Assembly: GCA_021805205.1 (NCBI GenBank)
Contig: JAJZFV010000028.1
Span: forward strand, 18,728 to 82,727
From: Actinomycetes bacterium
GTDB lineage: Bacteria > Actinomycetota > Acidimicrobiia > Acidimicrobiales > Acidimicrobiaceae
Direction of reading: 5' to 3'
Length of the DNA stretch: 64,000 nt
Shown: positions 8,051 to 16,832 of the stretch, piece after piece
How the letters are laid out: every line of letters begins with the position of its first letter
How positions within the stretch are numbered: the stretch's first letter is position 1
The notes under the pieces: generated by a model
Told to the model about the DNA's origin: nothing
Databases searched by the model: none
What the model saw: the letters and a program-made list of their open reading frames with translations, nothing else
Translations under genes and position numbers: made by a program

Positions 8051-9601
8051 TTAGAAGAGAAAGTCTTGGACTGGCCGATCTACCTCTGCGGCGATCGTCT
8101 TTACAATCGCATCTCCATATGCCTCTATTCGTCTTCGACCAAGAGTTGAAATTTTAGATAGTTCAGTGATGTCGGTTGGAAGTGACCTTGCCAGCACGTC
8201 TATTAGCTCATCGGTGAGGACTAAATTGACTGGAATCTCATTTCGTTTTGCTATCGAGCGTCTCAATTCGGCTATCGCCTCCTTCGCTGCGGCATAGTGT
8301 GGCCCAGCTGCGGGTGGTTCAAATCTTCTACTTTGGTAGAAGGTATCTCCGTAGACGTAGTTATCCTGCTGTATCTTGGTGCGTCTCCGAATCGACTCGT
8401 CGAATTCAAAGATTTCGTTGTTGAGTCGAAGTGCCATCTTATTCAATCCCCGAAGAAATAGACCGTCGATACTACGTAACCGCGAGAGTGCAACGTAACC
8501 CATGCCCGGGGTGAAAGTGCGCCCTAGGTCGATATGGGCTTGATCTAGTGTCATTCCTTGAGACTTGTGAATCGTCATAGCCCAAGCAAGGCGAAGGGGG
8601 TACTGCTGCGCCGTGGCAACCACACTTCCGTCGACTTCGACTACCCAGCTGAACTTATTCACGGTCAGCGTTCGTCCATCGAAGTCGAGCTTTACCACTG
8701 GATTTTCCCCATCTAGAGAAAGCACAGTTGCCAGCGAACCGTTGACGAACTGTCGGCTAGGGTCATTTACGGTGAACATCACCTTGGCTCCAACCTTTAA
8801 TTCAAGTACTTCAGGAGAGAGTATTCCCTTGATTAGTGCTGTGACTTGGTTAGAATCGCCATTGGACTTCATTCGAGAGATCCAAGGCTTTGCCTTGATT
8901 GAGTTGAGGCGGTTCGAATTTTCTGCGTCGACGTCGACATTGTGAGCATAAAGGGCTGGGGTGTCAGGTGGGGGAGTTATGGCGATTCGAGATGTGATCA
9001 CCTCTTGGGATTCCTGTGAGAGTTGTCCACTTCTCATCTCAATCAACAACCTACTAAGGGGACCGTCGTCTTGTCGGTGTTGTTCGTCCAAGTAGCAGAT
9101 GATTGGATCTAGGTCGCGCCACGCGGAAGATTTGAAGGCAAACGGAACGTCGATCTTTTCTTTAGTTACGGGTGGCAGCTGAAACATGTCGCCTACTAGA
9201 ACCATTTGAATCCCTCCAAATGGCAGATCCTCACCTCGGGTAGCTTGCGCAATGTGATCGACGTAGTCAAGGGTATAGGAGCTAAGCATCGATACTTCAT
9301 CGATGATTAGAACTTCAATGTTGGTGAAACGTCTCAGAATAGCTTCACGGGCTGCAATTTGATCTAAGTCTCTCTTGGAAAGAGAGTCGGCAACTCCAAT
9401 CCCCGCGAAGGAGGCGAGTGTAACCCCACCTATCTGGGTGGCCGCAATACCTGTTGAGGCCGTTATCGCGAAGGGAGTTTCTTCTATTTTGAGGTGATTG
9501 GTAAAGCGGCCCAGCAAGAAGCTCTTGCCCGATCCAGGCGCACCAGTTAGGAAGACCGAGTCTCGATGGATTAGACGGGTAAAGGCCTCTTCTTGCAGCA
9601 T
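8051..9601 (-). CDS. Pif1/RecD-like superfamily 1 helicase with C-terminal HRDC-like domain
   Basis: An ATP-dependent DNA helicase of superfamily 1. Walker A is GAPGSGKS (residues 20-27), Walker B IIDE (99-102), motif III GDMFQLPPV, then motifs V/VI in the UvrD_C_2-like region: TIHKSQGMTLD and GYVALSRLRS. The last 80 residues (from about 435) resemble an HRDC/helix-hairpin-helix domain, including 'ISTLGRRRIEAYGDAIV', which would bind nucleic acid. Length 516. Proteins of this design are common in actinobacteria and act in genome maintenance; the precise pathway is unknown. It starts at ATG 9601. It stands alone, with the propeller gene 123 bases downstream on the same strand. Confidence 0.85.
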   Translation of the reverse strand: MLQEEAFTRLIHRDSVFLTGAPGSGKSFLLGRFTNHLKIEETPFAITASTGIAATQIGGVTLASFAGIGVADSLSKRDLDQIAAREAILRRFTNIEVLIIDEVSMLSSYTLDYVDHIAQATRGEDLPFGGIQMVLVGDMFQLPPVTKEKIDVPFAFKSSAWRDLDPIICYLDEQHRQDDGPLSRLLIEMRSGQLSQESQEVITSRIAITPPPDTPALYAHNVDVDAENSNRLNSIKAKPWISRMKSNGDSNQVTALIKGILSPEVLELKVGAKVMFTVNDPSRQFVNGSLATVLSLDGENPVVKLDFDGRTLTVNKFSWVVEVDGSVVATAQQYPLRLAWAMTIHKSQGMTLDQAHIDLGRTFTPGMGYVALSRLRSIDGLFLRGLNKMALRLNNEIFEFDESIRRRTKIQQDNYVYGDTFYQSRRFEPPAAGPHYAAAKEAIAELRRSIAKRNEIPVNLVLTDELIDVLARSLPTDITELSKISTLGRRRIEAYGDAIVKTIAAEVDRPVQDFLF

Positions 9602-9764
9602 CCCTATAGGTTACTTACAATCTTTGGCTTGGCATGATTGCCAGAGCCGATAAATCCAAAGGGTAGCCCGATTGAACAGTAGGTGAATACGCTTGAAATC
9701 GAGATTTATTGTTCTGGTCAATAGTCCACAACTGTCGTTGGTCAAAACCATCCCAAATCTATCG

Positions 9765-10490
9765 CTATTGAGACTCGAAGCTCATCCCAATAATCTTCCA
9801 CCCTAGATCGTTGAAGCCGACCGCCTCTGCTACTTTGGCTGAGGCGACGTTTATCTCCGCGTGAAGGTAGATCGGTATATTTCCTTCATCTAGTATGTGG
9901 CGTGCCGCCTTGGAGACGAGGCGCCTAGCTACCTGCTTTCCAGCAGCTCTCTTCTCGACGACGACCGCGATCTCCCTGCCGTGGTCTAGATGGTGCTTTA
10001 TCCCTACCCCTCCGATGTAGTTGCCGCTTTCATCGAAGGCCATCAAAACTTTGTGGCCAAATGGCTTTAGCCACTCTGGAACGATCGGATCTGTGGCATC
10101 GATCCACTCCCCGATGTCATCGAAGGAGGTGATTTGGTTACTCCATCGGAATACCCCAAAAAACTCGCGACCCTCGAGAACTTTGGCGACCGAAGCTATC
10201 TCCTCTTTGGTAACCCTATCGTTGCCAAGTGCATCGATGACCTTTTCTGCGAGATTGGGTGCTAGCGATAGAACGCCGGCTCCCGATTGGTTCACCACGC
10301 CTACAACGGGTCGAATACTCCCGTCCCAACCCTTGAGGTCACGAATCGGGCTCGCAATGATCGAGATCTTCCCCTCGCTCTCGATCCAGTCACCTAGGTA
10401 CTCTTTGAGGAATGAATATGGAGGTACTGTTCTAGGATGAGCTTGCTTCTTCGCCTCAACGCTATCTTCGGTTCTTCTTTCGCTGTTCAT
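9765..10490 (-). CDS. GNAT-fold N-acetyltransferase
   Basis: A 241-residue protein whose C-terminal half (about 130-238) reads as a GNAT fold: 'VLMAFDESGNYIGGVGIK' for beta4, the acetyl-CoA loop in 'VEKRAAGKQVARRLV', and the closing 'NVASAKVAEAVGFNDLGWKI' typical of the last helix and strand. The N-terminal 110 residues are unassigned; they are charged and may be a degenerate second domain. The acceptor is unknown. The gene is divergent from ffh, with 170 bases between the starts. It begins at ATG. Confidence 0.72.
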   Translation of the reverse strand: MNSERRTEDSVEAKKQAHPRTVPPYSFLKEYLGDWIESEGKISIIASPIRDLKGWDGSIRPVVGVVNQSGAGVLSLAPNLAEKVIDALGNDRVTKEEIASVAKVLEGREFFGVFRWSNQITSFDDIGEWIDATDPIVPEWLKPFGHKVLMAFDESGNYIGGVGIKHHLDHGREIAVVVEKRAAGKQVARRLVSKAARHILDEGNIPIYLHAEINVASAKVAEAVGFNDLGWKIIGMSFESQ

Positions 10491-10660
10491 GATTTAAAGG
10501 TTACCTGAGTGTAAAGCCAATGGATATTTCGATCAGGTGCAGATTGGATTGAGCGCGAGATTGCGAAGGTGAAAAGTTATATCCAACTTAGGTTTATTCT
10601 TTAAGGTGCTGTCCAGTCTTCGACTTTGGGACGACGCTATTAATTTTTGGGAGCCAATCT

Positions 10661-12001
10661 GTGTTTGACAATCTTTCGGGAAGACTAGAGACCGTAGTAG
10701 GTAAGCTTCGGCGCAAGGGGAGACTATCTGCCGCTGATATTGAGGCGGCGCTCAAGGAGATACGCTTGGCCCTACTCGAAGCTGACGTCAACTTAGATGT
10801 TGTAAAGGGCTTCGTCGATAGAATTCGTGAAGGCGCAATTGGATCGTCGTCGTCGAGGGTTTTGACGCCGGCTCAACAGATCGTCAAGATGGTAAATGAC
10901 GAACTGGTCCGAATTCTTGGTGGCGACCAATTCCGTCTGACCTTCGCCTCTACGCCTCCAACTGTAATTATGCTTGTCGGTCTTCAAGGGTCAGGAAAGA
11001 CTACGACCGCGGCAAAGTTAGCTCTTCACTTGCGCAAACAGGGGCGCCACCCCATGCTTGTAGGTGCAGACCTCGCACGACCAGCTGCCGTTGAACAGCT
11101 TCGGATATTAGCAGAATCAGCAAAGGTAGATTTTTACTCTGAGACAAGCACCCCACTTGAGGTGGCTAAGAATGCCTTAGATCGTGCCAAGAGTATCGGT
11201 CGCGATGTTCTGATAGTCGACACTGCGGGACGGCTTGCCATCGATGAAGCGCTTATGCAAGAGGTCGCTCAGATCGAAGGGGCAATACGGCCACACTATA
11301 GCTTCTTGGTGATAGACGCGATGATTGGTCAAGATGCCGTAAACACTGCGAAGGCCTTCGCTGATCGAATCAAATTATCCGCAAATATTCTTACCAAGCT
11401 CGATGGCGATGCACGTGGTGGTGCAGCCCTTTCAGTAGTTGAAGTGACCGGCAAGAAGATAGCCTTCGCATCGGTTGGCGAAAAGATAGACGACTTTGAT
11501 GCCTTTTATCCGGACCGAATGGCTAACCGCATACTTGGGATGGGTGATGTCCTTACTCTGATCGAAAGGGCAGAAAAGTCAATCGATCGAGATGTGGCCG
11601 AGAGAGGAGCTAAGAAACTCCAGCAAGGAAAGTTCGACCTTGAAGACTTTATGGAGCAGATGGCTCAAGTCAAGAAGATGGGGCCTTTGAAGGGTGTGCT
11701 TTCGATGCTTCCTGGTGTTCCAAAGGAGCTGAAGAATGTGGATATCGACGACCGGGAGCTTGGGAGGGTCGAAGCTATAATCTCGTCGATGACCCGAGCC
11801 GAGAGGCGCGATCCGTCGTTGATCGACGCCTCGCGCCGTCAAAGGATTGCATCTGGTTCTGGAACGTCTGCTGTAGCGGTTAGCAACCTATTGAAGCAGT
11901 TCAAAGATATGCAAAAGATGATGCGTCAACTAGGAGTAGGTGCTCCAAGTGCTACCCGAAAGAGTGCGGCCTCAAACAAGAAGAAGCGAAATAAGCGCTG
12001 A
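10661..12001 (+). CDS. ffh: Signal recognition particle GTPase Ffh
   Basis: The protein part of the signal recognition particle, which binds signal sequences on the ribosome and hands them to FtsY. The N domain covers residues 1-95; the G domain has the P-loop GLQGSGKTT (107-115), DTAGRL and TKLDGDARGG; the methionine-rich M domain follows ('MEQMAQVKKMGPLKGVLSMLPG'). The tail is Lys/Arg-rich, fitting 4.5S RNA contact. Length 446 is usual. It starts at GTG with GGGAG upstream. It opens the translation-related block ffh-rpsP-khpA-rimM-trmD-rplS found in many bacteria. No SRP RNA gene is visible in the window. Confidence 0.97.
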   Translation: MFDNLSGRLETVVGKLRRKGRLSAADIEAALKEIRLALLEADVNLDVVKGFVDRIREGAIGSSSSRVLTPAQQIVKMVNDELVRILGGDQFRLTFASTPPTVIMLVGLQGSGKTTTAAKLALHLRKQGRHPMLVGADLARPAAVEQLRILAESAKVDFYSETSTPLEVAKNALDRAKSIGRDVLIVDTAGRLAIDEALMQEVAQIEGAIRPHYSFLVIDAMIGQDAVNTAKAFADRIKLSANILTKLDGDARGGAALSVVEVTGKKIAFASVGEKIDDFDAFYPDRMANRILGMGDVLTLIERAEKSIDRDVAERGAKKLQQGKFDLEDFMEQMAQVKKMGPLKGVLSMLPGVPKELKNVDIDDRELGRVEAIISSMTRAERRDPSLIDASRRQRIASGSGTSAVAVSNLLKQFKDMQKMMRQLGVGAPSATRKSAASNKKKRNKR

Positions 12002-12107
12002 GGCTGTAGTTCTCTGGTGACCAAGTAGAATCTAAGGGCTGTAATTTATGTGACCTGGGATCGATAGACAGTCTAATTTTCGACCAGGGTAGGTTTTAGG
12101 AGTTCGC

Positions 12108-12395
12108 GTGGCAGTTAAGCTTCGATTGGTAAGAATGGGCAAGAAGAAGAGGCCCACGTATCGTATTGTTGCGGCAGATGCCGCTTCCCCCCGCGATGGT
12201 CGTTTCATCGAGGTGCTAGGAACGTATAATCCTGTCGTTTCGGCCAGTATTGAGGCCGCAAATAATGGTGCTGCGGCACAGTTTAAGCTTGATACTGTGA
12301 AGATTCAAAAGTGGCTCGCAAATGGTGCCCAACCAACCGATAGGGTTAGGAAGCTCATCGAGTTGAATGCCAAGCTCCAAGAAAGCGCAGAGTAG
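12108..12395 (+). CDS. rpsP: 30S ribosomal protein S16
   Basis: Small-subunit protein needed for assembly of the 16S rRNA 5' domain. The N-terminal run '[19 protein letters not shown]' and the '[14 protein letters not shown]' segment are diagnostic. Length 95, with a short Glu-ending extension as in other actinobacteria. It starts at GTG with AGGAG upstream. It is followed by khpA after three bases, so the two are co-translated. Confidence 0.98.
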   Translation: MAVKLRLVRMGKKKRPTYRIVAADAASPRDGRFIEVLGTYNPVVSASIEAANNGAAAQFKLDTVKIQKWLANGAQPTDRVRKLIELNAKLQESAE

Positions 12396-12398
12396 CCC

Positions 12399-12680
12399 GT
12401 GTCTGAGGCAAATGAGAGCGCAGCATCGCTAGCCCCAACCGCCAGGCAAGTTCTGCACTATATAGGAACATCGCTTTCTCAAAACGCCGATGCTGTTTCG
12501 GTAGCCGTAACCAACGGTGAAGATAGCAAGGTCAAGCTAATTCTCACCGTTGATAAAGCCGATATGGGTCGGGTAATTGGACGCCACGGCAAGATTGCCG
12601 GAGCTATTAGAGCTGTAGTTAGAGCAGCCGCTGCCAAGGACGGAGTAGATGCTCAAGTGGAGATTGCCGAAGTAGAGTAG
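12399..12680 (+). CDS. khpA: KhpA-type KH-domain RNA-binding protein
   Basis: A 93-residue single KH domain. The RNA-binding GxxG loop is GRHG within 'VIGRHGKIAGAIRAVV'. In other Gram-positive bacteria KhpA pairs with KhpB/Jag and affects cell elongation and division through RNA binding. The position between rpsP and rimM is the classic one. It starts at GTG, three bases after the rpsP stop. The N-terminal 20 residues are an unconserved acidic/Ala-rich lead. Confidence 0.9.
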   Translation: MSEANESAASLAPTARQVLHYIGTSLSQNADAVSVAVTNGEDSKVKLILTVDKADMGRVIGRHGKIAGAIRAVVRAAAAKDGVDAQVEIAEVE

Positions 12681-12706
12681 GTAAGCAGAGCGTATTTTTT
12701 GTGTTG

Positions 12707-12734
12707 GTGGGCTATGCAGATCTGCATGGCCCAC
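12707..12734 (+). terminator. Stem between khpA and rimM
   Basis: GTGGGCTATGCAGA and TCTGCATGGCCCAC form a 14-pair stem with one T-G wobble. It lies 27 bases after khpA. No T-run follows on the plus strand, so it may attenuate or stabilise rather than end transcription; rimM starts 160 bases further on. Confidence 0.45.
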
Positions 12735-12894
12735 TCTCGTTTAATGGATTGTTTTAGGATCTTTACATTGACTATTTGGGTCGCCGGTTTTGTTTATTGG
12801 TGCTAGCTGCGTATGTGTCTCGCAGGGGATAAATTGCAAGTTTGTGTTCGAGCGCACTCATCGCATTTATGTTGATCTCGGATTTGGAGTAACG

Positions 12895-13374
12895 ATGGCA
12901 GACGAAGAGGGCCTCTTAGAGGTAGGAAGAATTCATAAAGCACATGGTATTCGAGGTGAGGTTGCCGTATCCTTGACTTCAAATCGTGAAGAACGAAGAA
13001 GAAAAGGTTCGATCGTCTACGTTGATGGTAAAGAGATGGTGATCAACTCTGTAAAAGAGCTACACGATCGTTACATCTTCGGCTTTGAAGGATTTACAGA
13101 TCGAAACCAAGCAGAGACTCTGTCAGGAAAAATGATGTATGCACCTCCTATCGACGACGACGATGAGCTCTGGGTCCACGAGATGATCGGCTCCCGAGTC
13201 ATCGATCAAGGGGGTTCTGAGAGGGGTCTGATTGAAGGCGTGCTGGCAAATCCAGCTAGTGACCTTCTTGAGCTATCAACCGGGTTTTTGATTCCGTTAG
13301 TCTTCGTCAGCCGGGTTGATGCAAAGGCTAGGACTGTCTACGTTGAGGTTCCAGATGGACTCTTCGATGAGTGA
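12895..13374 (+). CDS. rimM: Ribosome maturation factor RimM
   Basis: Assists late assembly of the 30S head by binding S19. The protein has the N-terminal RimM barrel ('VGRIHKAHGIRGEVAV') and a C-terminal PRC-barrel ('WVHEMIGSRVID...IPLVFVSRVDAKARTVYVEVPDGLFDE'). I place the start at ATG 12895, preceded by GGAG at the right distance; a longer frame reaches back to a TTG at 12790, but those 35 residues do not look like RimM. That gives 159 residues. The stop overlaps the trmD start by eight bases. Confidence 0.94.
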   Translation: MADEEGLLEVGRIHKAHGIRGEVAVSLTSNREERRRKGSIVYVDGKEMVINSVKELHDRYIFGFEGFTDRNQAETLSGKMMYAPPIDDDDELWVHEMIGSRVIDQGGSERGLIEGVLANPASDLLELSTGFLIPLVFVSRVDAKARTVYVEVPDGLFDE

Positions 13375-14125
13375 TAGAGGTGATTTAGGGGGAGCAGTAG
13401 CTGACGAATCCGTGGAGAAAGTAAGTTCAACCGCTCTTTCGGTTGATGTTCTAACTCTTTTCCCGAAGTTGATCGAGAGCTATGCCAGCGAATCCATCTT
13501 GGGAAGAGCTCAAAGCTCAGGTCTCCTCGCTATTCGTACCATAGACATCCGAGATTTCGCCAAAGACAGGCATAGAAGCGTCGATGACAAACCATATGGA
13601 GGTGGTGCGGGCATGGTTATGATGCCAGAACCGATCTTTGAAGCGGTAGAGTCATCCAATGTGGCTCGTCCGCTATTTCTGGTAGCTCCATGGGGCAGGC
13701 GCTTCGACCAACGATTTGCTCAAGAGCTGCGTGATATGGGTTCATTTTCCCTGCTCTGTGGTCGCTATGAGGGTGTTGATGCAAGAGTGGAGGACAACTT
13801 AATTGATGGAGCTATTTCGCTTGGTGATTTTGTCCTTGCTGGTGGTGAATTAGCGGCTCTTGCCGTTATCGAAGCCACAGCACGCCTGGTAGATGGTGTT
13901 CTCGGAAACGCTCTTTCCTCTGTGGAGGAGAGCTTTTCTTCTAATTTGTTGGAAGCCCCACAATATACCAAGCCATCGTTGTTTCGCGATCTAGAGGTTC
14001 CTGAGGTTCTATTAAGTGGTGACCATGGAAAGATCGCTAAGTGGCGTAGGGAGGTGGCGTTGATTCGTACTGCGCGCCTTCGCCCCGATCTATTGGAAAA
14101 TAAAGATCCACTTCGAGGTCAGTAA
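13367..14125 (+). CDS. trmD: tRNA (guanine37-N1)-methyltransferase TrmD
   Basis: Methylates G37 next to the anticodon with S-adenosylmethionine, preventing +1 frameshifts. The SPOUT knot is clear: 'LLCGRYEGVDARVEDNLIDGAISLGDFVLAGGELAALAVIEA'. The usual N-terminus VDVLTLFPKL begins only near residue 26, so this protein carries an extra Ser/Glu-rich leader. The chosen ATG at 13367 overlaps the rimM stop (ATGAGTGA), implying translational coupling. An ATG at 13316 lies further inside rimM and is less likely. Length 252. Confidence 0.95.
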   Translation: MSDRGDLGGAVADESVEKVSSTALSVDVLTLFPKLIESYASESILGRAQSSGLLAIRTIDIRDFAKDRHRSVDDKPYGGGAGMVMMPEPIFEAVESSNVARPLFLVAPWGRRFDQRFAQELRDMGSFSLLCGRYEGVDARVEDNLIDGAISLGDFVLAGGELAALAVIEATARLVDGVLGNALSSVEESFSSNLLEAPQYTKPSLFRDLEVPEVLLSGDHGKIAKWRREVALIRTARLRPDLLENKDPLRGQ

Positions 14126-14183
14126 CATGGAAAGGGTAGCGATCCATTATGCTGTAGAGGCGCTAATTTAGTCAGGAGTTGCA

Positions 14184-14531
14184 GTGAAGCTCACCGATTT
14201 AATTGATTCAGAGAGTCTGAAGGATGATCGCCCATTTTTTAGCCAGGGTGACACAGTAAAGGTACACGTACGAGTCGTTGAAGGTAACCGTGAGCGAGTT
14301 CAGATCTTCCAAGGCGTCGTTATCGCTAAGCGCGGTGGCGGCCTTCAAGAGACATTCTCCGTTCGTAAGGTAAGTTTCGGCGTTGGTGTGGAGCGTACTT
14401 TCCCAATGCATTCACCGATCATCGCAAAGATAGAGGTAGTCTCACGTGGCGATGTACGTCGCGCCAAGCTCTTCTACCTTCGCGATCGTGTTGGTAAGGC
14501 AGCTAAGATCAAGGAAAAGCGCGACAGGTAG
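14184..14531 (+). CDS. rplS: 50S ribosomal protein L19
   Basis: Large-subunit protein at the subunit interface. The diagnostic core is '[29 protein letters not shown]', followed by '[23 protein letters not shown]' and '[21 protein letters not shown]'. Length 115 is normal. It starts at GTG with CAGGAG upstream. It closes the ffh-rpsP-khpA-rimM-trmD-rplS block, ended by the strong hairpin that follows. Confidence 0.98.
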   Translation: MKLTDLIDSESLKDDRPFFSQGDTVKVHVRVVEGNRERVQIFQGVVIAKRGGGLQETFSVRKVSFGVGVERTFPMHSPIIAKIEVVSRGDVRRAKLFYLRDRVGKAAKIKEKRDR

Positions 14532-14565
14532 TTCGTCGTATACAGATTTGTTCTAGATAATCTCT

Positions 14566-14603
14566 GAAAGGATGGACTTGGCTCTGGCTAGGTCCATCCT
14601 TTC
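14566..14603 (+). terminator. Terminator of the rplS block
   Basis: GAAAGGATGGAC (14566-14577) and GTCCATCCTTTC (14592-14603) form a perfect 12-pair stem with a 14-base loop, 35 bases after rplS. The T-run is short (TTTCTTCGTT), but position and stem make it a good intrinsic terminator. Confidence 0.75.
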
Positions 14604-14654
14604 TTCGTTACCCATATTGCTAGTGAACCCAAATAGCCGAGAAAGGAAGGGTCG

Positions 14655-14984
14655 ATGAGTGCTGAAGATCTCGAGAAGTTCGAGTCTGAGGTGGAACTTG
14701 CCCTCTACCAGGAGTATCGAGCAGTGCTTTCGATGTTTCGCTTCGTAGTTGAGACCGATAGACGCTTCTATCTAGCCAACGAGGTAAATATTGAAGAGGT
14801 AAGTGGGTCTACTCCAATGCGCCTTCGAGTACTTTTGCGCGACGCTTGGGTGTGGGACATGTACCGACCTGTGCGCTTTGTTGAGTCTGTAGTAGTGGAG
14901 ACCTTCAAGGACGTAAATATCGAGGAGCTTCCCCGTAAAGAGGGTATCAATCTAAACCACGATAAGACTCTCGATGAGATATAA
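14655..14984 (+). CDS. DUF2469 family protein
   Basis: A 109-residue acidic protein typical of actinobacteria, where it is usually found close to rplS and rnhB. The family run is 'LEKFESEVELALYQEYRAVLSMFRFVVETDRRFYLAN', followed by a beta-rich half with 'WVWDMYRPVRFVESVVVETFKDVNIEEL'. No catalytic motif is visible and no function is known to me. It starts at ATG with GAAAGGAAGG upstream and stands after the rplS terminator, so it has its own promoter or read-through. Confidence 0.88.
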   Translation: MSAEDLEKFESEVELALYQEYRAVLSMFRFVVETDRRFYLANEVNIEEVSGSTPMRLRVLLRDAWVWDMYRPVRFVESVVVETFKDVNIEELPRKEGINLNHDKTLDEI

Positions 14985-15281
14985 AAAACCATAACATCTC
15001 AACAAGTTTGGCCCTTGGGTGACTTCTAATAAATAACGAAACTGCAGTTTCGACATAGCCGCAATCATATTTTTTTCAGATTCTTACCGTTGTGCCAATT
15101 CCAACCTGAGCAAGTAACTTATTTTGACGGCAAATATTGCTCGGTAGTCCACCTTGTTGTGCGCGTTGAATAGCGAAATTGGCCAATTCAAATCCCCTCT
15201 GGTCTCGCTTGATTAGATAAGCGGTCTGAGATCTGTGTGCTCCTTTGAGGTCGCCCTTCTCTTAGATCTTTTACACATAAG
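14985..15281. other. Non-coding gap before the Cys/Met PLP gene
   Basis: Nearly 300 bases with no open frame I would call and no tRNA-like fold. It should hold the promoter of the next gene, but no clear -35/-10 pair stands out. Confidence 0.4.
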
Positions 15282-16403
15282 ATGTGTGAGATGGAAAAGT
15301 CAACGATAGCAATTCATGGCGGTAGACCTAAAAAAGTTACTGGTGCGCCTTTGAATTATCCAGTGGGCGTATCTTCGACCTATGTCGCCGGTGGTTCGGC
15401 GGTATATTCTCGCTTCGAGACTGACGCCACAAGAGCTTTAGAGGAGGTAATTGCCGAACTCGAAGGTGGTGATACCCTGTCGTTTGCCTCTGGCCTAGCT
15501 GCTGTCAAGGCAGTTGTGGACACCTATGCTAAAGCGATCGGTCGCGGCCTTGACGTCGCCATAGTCGAGGGCGCCTACAACGGCACTCGGATGCAGCTAA
15601 ATGGATCTAAAGGGTTCGCGGTTCGGTCGATTACGAAAGTGCCCGCAAGTACCCCTGATCTTTTCTGCGAGAGCTTAGGCAAACTCGGAGATGTAGATAT
15701 GGTGTGGCTAGAGACGCCTACCAATCCACTCATGTCGGTACTTCCCATCGCTAAAGTATCGGCTATCGCGAAGCAGAAGGGTGCGCTACTGGTGGTTGAC
15801 AACACTTTTGCAACCCCGATTGCCACAAATCCCATCGAATTCGGGGCTGATGTAGTTATCCATTCTGCGACGAAGTACTTTGGCGGCCATAGCGACGTAC
15901 TCGGTGGAACCGCCACTTTTGCCAACCCCTCACTCGCAAAGGAAGCCGATCTGTATCGTCGGCTAAACGGGGCAATATTAGGCGACTTCGAGGCTTTTTT
16001 AATCCTGAGAGGAATACGAACACTTCCTATACGGTATCGAGCTGCATGTGAAAACGCAGCAGTTCTGGTGGAGCTGTTGAAAGAGTATCTCGATCAAACG
16101 AGTATCTACCACCCCTCACTTCTGGTGGGAACCGATGGTTATGAGTTTTTGCCCCAACAGATGTTGCTCTATGGAAGCATGCTTTCGTTTGATCTAGGCC
16201 CGAGCCCCTTTATTGCGGAGAGATTCTGTGAGAGGCTCCGGTTGGCCATTAATTCAACCTCGCTTGGTGCGGTTGAGACTCAGGTGGAGAGGCGCGAGAA
16301 GCAGGAGCTGGGAATTAGCCCAGGACTTATTCGCGTCAGCGTAGGCATCGAAGCGCAGCGCGACCTGGTAGAGGACTTTGGTCAGGCGTTAGAGCGCTTG
16401 TGA
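15282..16403 (+). CDS. Cys/Met metabolism PLP-dependent enzyme (cystathionine gamma-synthase/lyase type)
   Basis: A fold-type I PLP enzyme of the transsulfuration family. It acts on homoserine- or cystathionine-derived substrates in methionine/cysteine exchange. The PLP lysine is in 'HSATKYFGGHSDVLGG'; 'SFASGLAAVKAVVD' binds phosphate, and 'WLETPTNPLMSVLPI' holds substrate-site residues. The C-terminus 'GLIRVSVGIEAQRDLVEDFGQAL' is typical. Length 373 (or 370 if the ATG at 15291 is used). Whether it makes or cleaves cystathionine, or is a gamma-lyase, cannot be decided by eye. It is monocistronic and overlaps the convergent zinc-protein gene by 22 bases. Confidence 0.87.
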   Translation: MCEMEKSTIAIHGGRPKKVTGAPLNYPVGVSSTYVAGGSAVYSRFETDATRALEEVIAELEGGDTLSFASGLAAVKAVVDTYAKAIGRGLDVAIVEGAYNGTRMQLNGSKGFAVRSITKVPASTPDLFCESLGKLGDVDMVWLETPTNPLMSVLPIAKVSAIAKQKGALLVVDNTFATPIATNPIEFGADVVIHSATKYFGGHSDVLGGTATFANPSLAKEADLYRRLNGAILGDFEAFLILRGIRTLPIRYRAACENAAVLVELLKEYLDQTSIYHPSLLVGTDGYEFLPQQMLLYGSMLSFDLGPSPFIAERFCERLRLAINSTSLGAVETQVERREKQELGISPGLIRVSVGIEAQRDLVEDFGQALERL

Positions 16404-16663
16404 GATCGTTTTCTACGCCCCTTGGAGCGATTTGATTTTACTTCGCGGTTTAGGGCTCTCATGAGGCACCTTTCATGCCAATGACGTCGAGCGTCGTGAT
16501 CGAGGTGAGGAACAACTACGAAGTGTCCCTCTCCGGGCCTTATATCAAAGTTACACTCGGGGCAGAGGTAGATCTTGTTTGCTTGGTAAGGTTGGATTTT
16601 GCGACACTGAGCCAGTTGGTTGGTGGCCGGATCGACGATGTCGCCGGTAAGTGCAATTCCCAC
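16382..16663 (-). CDS. Small actinobacterial zinc-binding-like protein
   Basis: A 93-residue protein with 'YLCPECNFDIRPGEGHFVVVP' followed by 'DARRHWHERCL'. The CPxC pair plus the HWHxxC motif look like a zinc site. Streptomyces proteins with the same layout (YRCPGCDQ...HVVAWP...DRRHWHKACW) carry the unhelpful label 'ATP/GTP-binding protein'; no nucleotide motif is seen here. The C-terminal 25 residues are very basic (KSNRSKGRRKRSHKRS), suggesting RNA or DNA contact. Function unknown. Its 3' end overlaps the convergent PLP enzyme gene. Confidence 0.75.
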   Translation of the reverse strand: MGIALTGDIVDPATNQLAQCRKIQPYQANKIYLCPECNFDIRPGEGHFVVVPHLDHDARRHWHERCLMRALNREVKSNRSKGRRKRSHKRSNA

Positions 16664-16719
16664 AATTCTCCTCAGGTCGCTTTTGTATCGCCCAAGTTAT
16701 CTTAGAGGATTTGGTAAAC

Positions 16720-16758
16720 CTCTGTGGTGGCCCTCGTTTCTACGTGGCCACCACAGAG
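16720..16758 (-). terminator. Hairpin downstream of the AIM24 gene
   Basis: CTCTGTGGTGGCC (16720-16732) and GGCCACCACAGAG (16746-16758) are perfect 13-base arms around a 13-base loop. It lies 75 bases after the AIM24 stop in the direction of transcription and before the zinc-protein start. The run after the stem on the minus strand is only weakly T-rich. Confidence 0.6.
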
Positions 16759-16832
16759 TTGTATTAGTGATCAAAGTAAGCCGAGTAACTTCAGGTGAAT
16801 CGTCACCTATGAAATAAGTTCGGTTGGTTGGA

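Noticed and set aside
10500..12100. SRP RNA near ffh
   Set aside because: I looked for the conserved GGAAGGAAGCAG tetraloop region around ffh and did not find it.
12790..12894. N-terminal extension of rimM from TTG 12790
   Set aside because: The 35 residues are unlike RimM and the GGAG before ATG 12895 is well placed.
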